A stretch of DNA of 64,000 nt from Deltaproteobacteria bacterium (GTDB lineage Bacteria; Desulfobacterota; Desulfobacteria; Desulfobacterales; JAFDCJ01), in contig JAFDCJ010000341.1 in assembly GCA_019312835.1 (NCBI GenBank), forward strand, positions 23,763 to 87,762, given 5' to 3'. Both the position numbers and the translations under genes were made by a program. Each line of letters begins with the position of its first letter. Position 1 is the first letter of the stretch. This document shows positions 28,280-36,807 of this stretch, one piece after another. Under the pieces are notes generated by a model that was not told the DNA's origin, ran no database searches, and saw nothing but the letters and a program-made list of their open reading frames with translations.

Positions 28280-28302
28280 TCCCGGCAACGCCGGGTGTCA
28301 AT

Positions 28303-28321
28303 GGTTATTGGTTATTCGTTA
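28303..28321 (+). repeat. 19-bp repeat ggttattggttattcgtta, copy 1
   Basis: Identical to 30915-30933. Confidence 0.85.
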
Positions 28322-28440
28322 TTGGGTTGAAAGCATTATGTAGCTGCATTATTGCCCGGCCTTGTCCATTAACCGATAACAAATACCGAATAACTTCTCA
28401 TTGAGCGCTTCGTGATCAATGATAGACCGGAGGTTGACAA

Positions 28441-30885
28441 ATGAAAGCATACGAAAAACTCGGCGCCTTCTATCTCGGCAAGTCATTTGACATGGCGGCA
28501 CAACAGCTAAAAGACGAACTGATGCTGTATGATTCCAAAGATCTCAACACCCATGCCGTAATCATCGGCATGACCGGCAGCGGCAAGACCGGCCTGGGCA
28601 TCTCCCTGTTAGAAGAAGCACTGATCGACAACATACCGGTCATCGCCATCGATCCCAAAGGTGATCTTCCCAATTTGCTGCTCACCTTCCCACAGCTGCA
28701 GCCCGGCGATTTTCGGCCCTGGATCAACGAGCAGGATGCGCTGAATGCCGGCCTGACGCCCGACCAGTTCGCCGCCAAACAAGCCGACCTGTGGCGCAAA
28801 GGTCTGGCCGGCTGGGACCAGGAGCCCGAGCGCATCGCCCGGCTGAAGGCCAGTGCCGATTTTGCCGTCTACACACCGGGCAGCAATGCCGGGACCCCGG
28901 TGAGCGTGCTGCGGAGTTTTGCCCCTCCCACGGCTGATATCATGGCTGAAAAAGATCTGCTGCGCGACCGCATTCAAAGTACGGTCACGGCTCTATTAGC
29001 CCTGCTGGGCATTGAAGCCGATCCCATCACCAGTCGCGAGCATATCCTGCTGTCAAATATCATCGAATCATCCTGGGCGGCGGGCAAGGCACTGGACCTG
29101 GCGGGGATGATCCACGCCATTCAGTCACCACCTTTCGCGCGCATCGGCATCATGGACCTTGAAGCCTTTTACCCGCCCAACGATCGTTTTCAACTGGCCA
29201 TGCGCTTGAACAACCTGCTGGCCGCACCGGGGTTCGAAGCCTGGCTGGAAGGCGAGCCCATCAACATCAATCACCTGATGTACACCGAACAGGGACGCCC
29301 CCGGGCCTCCATTTTTTCCATCAGCCATCTTTCCGATACAGAGCGGATGTTTTTCGTTTCCGTGCTCCTGAATGAAATCTTGGCCTGGATGCGCTCTCAG
29401 CCCGGAACCACCAGCTTAAGGGCCCTGGTGTACATGGATGAGATCTTCGGCTATTTCCCTCCGGTGAAAAACCCGCCCTCCAAGGCGCCGCTGCTCACCC
29501 TCCTGAAACAGGCCCGCGCGTTCGGTTTAGGGGTGGTGTTGTCCACCCAGAATCCGGTGGATCTGGATTACAAGGGTCTGTCCAACACGGGAACCTGGTT
29601 CATCGGACGACTGCAAACCGACCGCGACAAAGCCAGGGTGATAGAAGGGTTGGAAGGGGCGGCTGCCGGAACCGGATTTAACAGAAGCAGGATGGAAGAA
29701 GTCCTGGCCGGCCTTGGCCAGCGCGTTTTTCTGCTAAACAATGTTCATGAAAACGCGCCCGTCGTCTTTCAGACCCGCTGGGTCTTATCCTACCTGCGCG
29801 GTCCCATGACCCGCGAACAGATTAAAACCCTGAAGATGGACAGATCCGCCACCCAAACCCCGGCGACGGTCGCCTCCCCTGCCGCTGCGGCTGCACCCAC
29901 GGCCCCGGCAAAACCGGCCGCACCGGCCCCAGCGCCGGCCAGCAAGGCTCCGGTGCTGCCGCCGGGAATCAATGTCTATTATCTGCCGGCCTCAGGTGCC
30001 GGCCAGGGGCTGGAATATTTCCCCGCCCTGGCCGGCTGGATTGATGTGCACTACTCCAGCGCCAAATATAAAGTTTCGGCATCCGAGAAGGTCTCGCTGG
30101 CGTCCATGTTCGAGGAGGGCCCGGTCGCAATGGATTGGGACGCCGCCCGGGAAATTCCGCTGGAGCCTGCCGATCTGGAAACCGAACCCCTGACCGGTGC
30201 CAGTTTTGCAGAGCTGCCGGCGGCCGCCCACAAAACCAACGCATATGCCAAATGGAACAAGGATCTGCTGCGCTGGGTGCGCCAGAACAGACCCCTGCAT
30301 CTGTTCCGCTCAAGCCGCTTTAAAATCTCCAGCGAGCCCCAGGCATCCAGAGGGGACTTTATGGCGCGCCTGTCCCAGGCCGCCCGGGAAAGCCGGGATC
30401 TGGAGGTCGAAAAACTGCGCCGCAAATACAGCGCCAAATTCAATACCCTTAACGACCGAATGATGCGCGCCGAACAGCGTGTCATGCGGGAAAAGGAGCA
30501 ATCCCAGTCCAGCAAGGTGCAAACGGCCATTTCGTTCGGCACCGCCATTCTGGGCGCATTTATGGGGCGCAAAGCCGTCAGTATTGGAACCGCCGGCCGG
30601 GTCGGCACCGCCATGCGCTCGGCCAGCCGCATCCGCAAAGAGTCCATGGATGTCAAGCGCGCCGAGGAGGTCCTCGAGTCCACACGGATTCAGCTTGAAG
30701 AACTCGATCAAAGACTGCAGGAAGATATCGCACGGATCGAGGCCGCATTTGATCCTGAAAACGAAGATATCCAGGAAGTCCTTGTCAAACCCAAAAGCAG
30801 CGATATGACCCTGGAATTTTTCGGATTGGTATGGATGCCCTACCGTCGGGACGTCCAGGGCCGGCTGGCCCCGGACTGGACCTGA
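28441..30885 (+). CDS. HerA/DUF87/DUF853-like ATPase with C-terminal extension
   Basis: Walker A IIGMTGSGKTGLG, VIAIDPKGDLPNLLL, Walker B LVYMDEIFGYFPP, STQNPVDLDYKGLSNTGTWFIGRLQT; Ala/Pro-rich linker ~residue 480. Confidence 0.87.
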   Translation: MKAYEKLGAFYLGKSFDMAAQQLKDELMLYDSKDLNTHAVIIGMTGSGKTGLGISLLEEALIDNIPVIAIDPKGDLPNLLLTFPQLQPGDFRPWINEQDALNAGLTPDQFAAKQADLWRKGLAGWDQEPERIARLKASADFAVYTPGSNAGTPVSVLRSFAPPTADIMAEKDLLRDRIQSTVTALLALLGIEADPITSREHILLSNIIESSWAAGKALDLAGMIHAIQSPPFARIGIMDLEAFYPPNDRFQLAMRLNNLLAAPGFEAWLEGEPININHLMYTEQGRPRASIFSISHLSDTERMFFVSVLLNEILAWMRSQPGTTSLRALVYMDEIFGYFPPVKNPPSKAPLLTLLKQARAFGLGVVLSTQNPVDLDYKGLSNTGTWFIGRLQTDRDKARVIEGLEGAAAGTGFNRSRMEEVLAGLGQRVFLLNNVHENAPVVFQTRWVLSYLRGPMTREQIKTLKMDRSATQTPATVASPAAAAAPTAPAKPAAPAPAPASKAPVLPPGINVYYLPASGAGQGLEYFPALAGWIDVHYSSAKYKVSASEKVSLASMFEEGPVAMDWDAAREIPLEPADLETEPLTGASFAELPAAAHKTNAYAKWNKDLLRWVRQNRPLHLFRSSRFKISSEPQASRGDFMARLSQAARESRDLEVEKLRRKYSAKFNTLNDRMMRAEQRVMREKEQSQSSKVQTAISFGTAILGAFMGRKAVSIGTAGRVGTAMRSASRIRKESMDVKRAEEVLESTRIQLEELDQRLQEDIARIEAAFDPENEDIQEVLVKPKSSDMTLEFFGLVWMPYRRDVQGRLAPDWT

Positions 30886-30914
30886 TTCCCCTTGAGCCTT
30901 GAACGCTCAGGGGA

Positions 30915-30933
30915 GGTTATTGGTTATTCGTTA
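30915..30933 (+). repeat. 19-bp repeat ggttattggttattcgtta, copy 2
   Basis: Identical to 28303-28321. Confidence 0.85.
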
Positions 30934-31033
30934 ATGGTTATTAGCGTCAGTTATTCGAACAAGGCTCAAACATTAATTGATTTCAGCGTTCTGCACAAAC
31001 TTATGAACGGATTTAAATAAAACAGGGGGCTTT

Positions 31034-32221
31034 GTGAGGAAACTTAAAATAGCGGTAATCATAGTGCTGCTCGTCGCTTTAACGGGCGTCGGCGTATTTT
31101 TAATTGTCGGGCCGGGAATGATCGAAAAATCCATGAATAAAGTCGTGGCGCACCCGCCCTATGACATCAGCCCAGACGCCCGGAAAAAACATGACGGACT
31201 GATTATCATGGACTGGCACAGCGATTCTTTGCTCTGGAACCGCAACCTTCTGAAACGCGCCGATTACGGTCACATGGATATTCCCCGGCTCGCCGAAGGC
31301 AATATCGCCATACAGATGTTTACCGTGGTCACCAAATCCCCCAAGGGGCAGAACTATGAATCCAACAGCGCTGACTCGGACCGGATTACATCACTGGCAA
31401 TCGCCCAATTATGGCCACCGGCCACCTGGTCAAGTCTTTACGAGCGTGCCCTTCATCAATCCCGCCGTCTGCACAGTTTTGCTTCCCAGGCCCCGGAGCG
31501 CCTAAAAATTATTCGGACGCAAAATGATTTCATCACCGCACTCCAGATGCGTTCAAAAACGAATTCAAACGGATCCGATAAATTAGTTCTCGGACTTTTG
31601 GGAATCGAAGGCTGCCATTGCCTGGAAGGCAAACTGGAAAATGTACAAGGGCTTTACGATGCCGGCTATCGCATGATCAGCCTGCATCATTTTTTTGACA
31701 ACGAACTCGGCGGCTCCCTGCACGGCATCAGCCACGACGGATTAAACGAATTCGGCCGGCAGGTGGTGCGCCAGCTGGAAAGGCACGAGATTATCATCGA
31801 TGTCGCGCATTCCGCACCGGAAGTGGTCGATGATGTGCTGGAAATTGCCGAGCGCCCGGTGGTTGTTTCCCACACCGGTGTGCATGGCGCCTGCCGGAGC
31901 AAACGCAATCTTAGCGATGAACAGATGCAGCGGATTGCCGCCAAAGGCGGCCTTATCTGTATCGGTTACTGGAAGGGCGCGGTTTGCGATATCCGCCCGG
32001 AGAGAATCGTCAAAACACTGCGCTATGCCATCGCTCTGGTTGGCGAAGATCACGTTGCCCTGGGTTCGGATTTTGACGGCTCGACCACGACCGCGTTTGA
32101 CACCTCCGAACTGGCCGTTTTAACCCAAGAAATGATGGATGATGGTTTCTCCGACAGCCAGATTGCGAAGGTGATGGGGGGCAATTCGGTAAGGTTTCTG
32201 AGCTCCTACCTGCCAAACTGA
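31034..32221 (+). CDS. Membrane-anchored M19-family (renal) dipeptidase
   Basis: DWHSDSLLW, LGIEGCHCLEGKLENVQGLYDAGYRMISLHHF, IDVAHSAPEVVDDVL, VVSHTGVHG, LGSDFDG; GTG start with AGGGGG RBS. Confidence 0.9.
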   Translation: MRKLKIAVIIVLLVALTGVGVFLIVGPGMIEKSMNKVVAHPPYDISPDARKKHDGLIIMDWHSDSLLWNRNLLKRADYGHMDIPRLAEGNIAIQMFTVVTKSPKGQNYESNSADSDRITSLAIAQLWPPATWSSLYERALHQSRRLHSFASQAPERLKIIRTQNDFITALQMRSKTNSNGSDKLVLGLLGIEGCHCLEGKLENVQGLYDAGYRMISLHHFFDNELGGSLHGISHDGLNEFGRQVVRQLERHEIIIDVAHSAPEVVDDVLEIAERPVVVSHTGVHGACRSKRNLSDEQMQRIAAKGGLICIGYWKGAVCDIRPERIVKTLRYAIALVGEDHVALGSDFDGSTTTAFDTSELAVLTQEMMDDGFSDSQIAKVMGGNSVRFLSSYLPN

Positions 32222-32241
32222 TCTTCTCCCATGATCCGACT

Positions 32242-33210
32242 TTAGATCACCACCTTTCCTTTTTTCAGAATGACGTTGCCGTCCAGTTCGATGGTAGCCT
32301 CATACATCAGCAGGTCGTAATGGATAGCAGCCTTGACGTGGCCTCCCAGGGTAATGTTGGTGCCGATACCGATATGCACGCTGCCGTAAACGCCCTCGTC
32401 TTCGAGCATGATGCCCTGCATAATGCACTTCGGGTTGAGCCCCACGCCCAGTTCGGCCACGTTGTAGACCTGGGGATCGTTGCGGCTGGCGAGATCGTCC
32501 GCCAGTAATTTGGCCTGGTGACCACCCTGGATAGCGGTGATCATGCCTTTTCCCACGGTGGCGGTTACCGGTTCCGTCAGAACACCGATATCGAGGTAGG
32601 GGATGCTGGCGTCGGCGACAATGATCCCTTCGGCGCTGCCTTCGATCGGCGAAAAATTAGCCTCGACGTTGGGTGCCGGCGACATCTGACCCGGTTCGAC
32701 AATGCAATACAGGGCATTGCCCGGACGCCCCTCTTTGCGCATCGTCAAACGGGTGCCGCCCGTACTGGTCAGCACCGCTCCGCTGCTCTTCTCAAAGGCT
32801 TCGGCAAATTTGATGCACATGTCCTTGGTTTCGTAAAAATCGGCCTCCAGGCCTCCCTTGATGAGCATGTGTTCGCGGTAGTCCGTCAGGGCGATAATCC
32901 GACTGCCGGCCTCGCAGGCTTCTTTTACAGCCCGGGTGTGGGTGATGGAATAGGTGACCGGGGTGAAGATGACATCGGCGTTTTTCATTGCGGCTGCAAT
33001 GGGCGGCGGCGGTTCCTGGCCGTGACCGCTGCGCGGCAAAATCGTTCCGATCGAGACCTCTGCTCCGGCACGGTAAGCTGCCGCCGCCACGGCCTCGGCG
33101 ATCGTCATCATCATAAAATCCGTCACGATTAAAACATTTTCACCGCGTTTAACGCCGGCGCAAACTTCTACCAGGGTTGTGGCACCTTTACTCATCAGTA
33201 TGTTTTTCAT
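32242..33210 (-). CDS. M29-type leucyl aminopeptidase / 2,5-dihydroxypyridine dioxygenase-like
   Basis: GENVLIVTD...; EGSAEGIIVADASIPYLDIGVLTEPV; NVAELGVGLNPK; GIGTNITLGG. Confidence 0.8.
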   Translation of the reverse strand: MKNILMSKGATTLVEVCAGVKRGENVLIVTDFMMMTIAEAVAAAAYRAGAEVSIGTILPRSGHGQEPPPPIAAAMKNADVIFTPVTYSITHTRAVKEACEAGSRIIALTDYREHMLIKGGLEADFYETKDMCIKFAEAFEKSSGAVLTSTGGTRLTMRKEGRPGNALYCIVEPGQMSPAPNVEANFSPIEGSAEGIIVADASIPYLDIGVLTEPVTATVGKGMITAIQGGHQAKLLADDLASRNDPQVYNVAELGVGLNPKCIMQGIMLEDEGVYGSVHIGIGTNITLGGHVKAAIHYDLLMYEATIELDGNVILKKGKVVI

Positions 33211-33341
33211 ATATTCTCCTTGAAATAGAGATTGCGGATTCATCTTCAGGGGTAATTGAGGTTGTGTTTTTATAAAGACTTATATACAAGTTGTCAACCT
33301 GCTGGCATCCGATAATTTTACGTATTTGGGGAGAAAAATCA

Positions 33342-34502
33342 ATGAAACCATCCGGCAATCCACTGCTGTTTACACCCGGCCCGGTGAGCGTGTCACCCAG
33401 GGCTCTGGCGGCCGGCAGCCGCCCGATGATCCATCACCGCACCCCCGAGTTTCATGCCCTTTTGGAAAACGTGGTCGAGAAAATGAAGCGTTTGTTCGGC
33501 ACCACCAGTGATGTGCTGCTGGTGCACACCACCGGCAGGGGCTCCATGGAGGGCGCGCTGCGCAATTTGTTTTCTCCGGGCGAAAAGCTATTGTGCATCT
33601 GCAATGGGTTATTCGGCCACATGTATGCCGAAATTGCCGAGGCCTGTGACCTGGAAGTCCAGAAGATATTCACCGATTGGCTGGGTCCGGTGATAACCGA
33701 TCAAATAGATACCGTACTCGGCCAGGACCCGAGCATAAAGGGCGTAACCGTCATCCATTCCGACACGTCAACCGCGGTGATCAACTCCGTTGCTGAAATC
33801 GGAGATATCGTCCGACGCCATGACCGCCTGCTGGTGGTCGATTGCATCAGCTCACTGGGGGCCATCGAGTTCAAGTTCGATGACTGGAAGGTCGATGCCG
33901 CCATTACCGCCTCCCAGAAAGGACTCATGTCGCCGACCGGCATCAGTTTTGTCGCTGTCAGCCAAAGGGCCTGGGCTGCGGCCGAGAAGGCTGCCAAACC
34001 CGGCTATTATGTCGACTTCAAAAATATTAAAAAATTCTATGATGAAAAACGTGAAACCCCCGGATCGACACCGGTTTCTCTGGTTGCATCCGTCAACGAG
34101 GCGCTGGAAATGCTTTTCGAAGAAGGTCTGCCCAATGTTTACCGGCGCCACCGGATCCTTGCTACCGCCATTCAACACAGCGCGCAGGCCATGGGGCTGA
34201 CCCTGTTGCCCCGGGGTGATGTCGTCCGCTCCCATAGCGTCACCCTGGTCCAGGCACCGGAGGGCGTCGCACCGGCTGCCATCCGGCAGATGGCCAGAGA
34301 AAAATACGGCCTTTTGATCGCCTCCGGCCTGGGTGATTTTAAAGAGACAGCCCTGCGGATCGGACATCTGGGCATGATCACCACCCGCGAAGCCTTGCTG
34401 ATGGTCGCAGCCTTGGAACTCATCCTTTTCGAGCTGGGAGTGGTGAAAAAGCCGGGCAGCGGTCTGGCAGCCTTCCACGCCTGCCTGGCTAACGCCGGGT
34501 AA
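33342..34502 (+). CDS. Class V aminotransferase (alanine-glyoxylate aminotransferase family)
   Basis: LLFTPGPVSVSPRAL, VDCISSLGAIEFKFDDWKVDAAITASQKGLMSPTG, GSTPVSLVASVNEAL. Confidence 0.9.
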   Translation: MKPSGNPLLFTPGPVSVSPRALAAGSRPMIHHRTPEFHALLENVVEKMKRLFGTTSDVLLVHTTGRGSMEGALRNLFSPGEKLLCICNGLFGHMYAEIAEACDLEVQKIFTDWLGPVITDQIDTVLGQDPSIKGVTVIHSDTSTAVINSVAEIGDIVRRHDRLLVVDCISSLGAIEFKFDDWKVDAAITASQKGLMSPTGISFVAVSQRAWAAAEKAAKPGYYVDFKNIKKFYDEKRETPGSTPVSLVASVNEALEMLFEEGLPNVYRRHRILATAIQHSAQAMGLTLLPRGDVVRSHSVTLVQAPEGVAPAAIRQMAREKYGLLIASGLGDFKETALRIGHLGMITTREALLMVAALELILFELGVVKKPGSGLAAFHACLANAG

Positions 34503-34514
34503 ACCCGGCGTTTT
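34491..34514 (+). terminator. Terminator hairpin overlapping the aminotransferase stop codon
   Basis: aacgccgggt-aa-acccggcgtt + tt. Confidence 0.8.
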
Positions 34515-34539
34515 AGTTTTGAATTAAAAATTCAAAACT
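34515..34539 (-). terminator. Second hairpin, candidate terminator for the convergent RraA-like gene
   Basis: agttttgaatt-aaa-aattcaaaact, 11-bp perfect stem. Confidence 0.55.
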
Positions 34540-35242
34540 ACCCCAACCCCTTCTGCTTCAACATCTCATCCAGGCCCGGAAAGGAGGTCACACCGTCTAT
34601 AATCTCAGCCAGTCTTTTTTCTTCTCCGACGATGACCGCTTTAACCTTATCGACCGTGCCGGCCGCATGCGCCTGGGGCACCACCACCACCCCGTCATCA
34701 TCGGCGACGATCATATCACCGGGATGTATGAGCTGTCCCCCGCACTGGATCGGAAAATTGATTTCACCCGGGCCATTTTTCATGGGACCGTTGGGATTAA
34801 TGCCGGCTGCAAACACGGGGAACCCGGATGCTCTGATCTCGGCCGCATCCCGAATGCAGCCGTCTACGACCATGCCGGCCAGCCCCAGTTTGATCGCGGT
34901 GGATACCATCAAAAAACCCAGCAAGGCCCAGGCGTGATCCCCGCCGCCGTCAATCACCAAGACGTCACCGGGTTTTACCAGGGTCAGGGCTTTATGAATC
35001 ATTAAATTATCACTGGGTGGGACCTTAACGGTCAAGGCCGGCCCCACGACTTTCATCCCTTGCGATAGTCCCTTGATCCGCGAATCCATGGCGGCCATCC
35101 TGCCCAGGCAGTCCCCCACATTGCCGGTCAGACAGCCGGTCTGATCCATAAGGACCTTATACGCATCAATCAAATCTGAACCGGGACGCTTGAAATCGGT
35201 TCGATAACGAAATCCAGGTTTTCCTATTTCCTCGATACCCAT
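34538..35242 (-). CDS. RraA-like protein / 4-hydroxy-4-methyl-2-oxoglutarate aldolase family
   Basis: KPGDVLVIDGGGDHAWALLGFLMVSTAIKLGLAGMVVDGCIRDAAEIRASGFPVFAAGINPNGP; HPGDMIVADDDGVVVVP. Confidence 0.9.
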   Translation of the reverse strand: MGIEEIGKPGFRYRTDFKRPGSDLIDAYKVLMDQTGCLTGNVGDCLGRMAAMDSRIKGLSQGMKVVGPALTVKVPPSDNLMIHKALTLVKPGDVLVIDGGGDHAWALLGFLMVSTAIKLGLAGMVVDGCIRDAAEIRASGFPVFAAGINPNGPMKNGPGEINFPIQCGGQLIHPGDMIVADDDGVVVVPQAHAAGTVDKVKAVIVGEEKRLAEIIDGVTSFPGLDEMLKQKGLG

Positions 35243-35644
35243 TCTAATTTTCCTTATTGCTGAATGATAGGTGTGTGGCAAAGACAGCAGGCCCAATTCT
35301 TGCGATTGGCTGGCAAGTATGCATCATTAAATGGGAGGACTCACCGGCCCCCGCATTACCATAGTTGTAATGACCAGAGCAACAAAAAACAGGATCAGCG
35401 GCACCATTATCACTGCAAGCAGCAGCGGGGCCAGGCGACGGGCACCACATCACAATTCCCTGATGTGGGGCTTCTATGGCGCGCTGAATAAAAGCAGGCT
35501 TGCAAAGATAATAACGCTGGGCTATGAGGGATGTCTCGGTCACCAATATCAGGATAACGGTGAGGGCTTAGGCCGTGCCCTTATGCGCATTGCCCCTATC
35601 TGGAAACCGGGGAAAAATCCATTGCCCTATAATTAAGGATAAAT

Positions 35645-36802
35645 ATGTGGCTGATACTAATCGCTTATAGTTTCCATTTCACCCGCCACGGCATTATTTT
35701 CCCGTTCATGCCCCTGCTGGCCACAAGGCTTGGCGCCGGCGCAACGACCATCGGATTCATTGTCGGCGCCTTCAGTCTGGTAGCCGTATTTCTGTCGATA
35801 CCTCTGGGCGGATTGGTGGACCGGTTCGGCGTCAAAAGGCTGCTGCTCTTTGGCGTCCTGTGCAATATCGTCAATGCGCTCATTTTGCTGCAAACCGACA
35901 CGGTTGCCGGCTTGGTCACGGCCCAGCTGATTGGCGGCATTGCGTTTTTGCTGCATGTGGTCGCCAGTCAAGCCTATATCTCCCGCTTGCCGGATGCCCA
36001 CCGGCGTGAGACCGGCTTCGGCTGGCTCAGTATCGGCGCTTCAGCCGGGCAAAGCGTGGGACCCATCCTGGGCGGACTCCTGGTGGATTACTTCGATTAC
36101 CAGTCGGCCTTCTGGGTGGTTTTGGTGCTGTCGAGTGCCGGACTCATTTTGGTGGGGCTTAAGAAGACCAGAGAATCCAATCCGACGCAGATCTCATACA
36201 GTCCGATACAGGACGCCCGGCAGGCAGGTTCGCTGCTCTGGGATCCGAAGGTGTTGATGATTCTGATTTTTACGTTTGCGATCGTTTTTGCCGCCAATCT
36301 GCGGGCGTCATTTCTTCCGGTCCTGCTCCGCGCTGAGGGTTTGACCGAATTGACCGTGGGCGTTTTGATCGCCATTTTTTCCGTCACGTCGACAACCATC
36401 CGGCTCGTATTCGGACGGCTGATGGATACCTTTAGCCGCACCCACATCCTTGTTAGTGCCATGCTGGCCATTATGCTGGCAGTCGGGCTGATACCATCTA
36501 CCGCGTCGACAACCGGCTTCGCCATCCTGATAGCGATATTCGGGTTGGGATTCGGCCTGACCCAGCCCATGTCGATGGTGATGATGGCCGATTTGACGGA
36601 CCCCAACCACTCCGGCCTTTCCATGGGCCTGCGTCTCACCGTCATAATGGTCGCGGGCCTGTTAAGCCCGGTTTGCCTCGGGTTTATCGTTGAAACCATC
36701 GGGCTGGCCCCGGCCTTTTACACTGCCGCCATGGTCGTTGCCCTGGCCGGGGTACGGATGTTCATCCTGCGGCCCGATCTCATCCCCGACAGGAGACTTT
36801 AA
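35645..36802 (+). CDS. MFS transporter
   Basis: 12 TM; PLGGLVDRFGVKRLLLFG; GFGWLSIGASAGQSVGPILGGLLVDYF. Confidence 0.88.
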   Translation: MWLILIAYSFHFTRHGIIFPFMPLLATRLGAGATTIGFIVGAFSLVAVFLSIPLGGLVDRFGVKRLLLFGVLCNIVNALILLQTDTVAGLVTAQLIGGIAFLLHVVASQAYISRLPDAHRRETGFGWLSIGASAGQSVGPILGGLLVDYFDYQSAFWVVLVLSSAGLILVGLKKTRESNPTQISYSPIQDARQAGSLLWDPKVLMILIFTFAIVFAANLRASFLPVLLRAEGLTELTVGVLIAIFSVTSTTIRLVFGRLMDTFSRTHILVSAMLAIMLAVGLIPSTASTTGFAILIAIFGLGFGLTQPMSMVMMADLTDPNHSGLSMGLRLTVIMVAGLLSPVCLGFIVETIGLAPAFYTAAMVVALAGVRMFILRPDLIPDRRL

Positions 36803-36807
36803 ATTTA

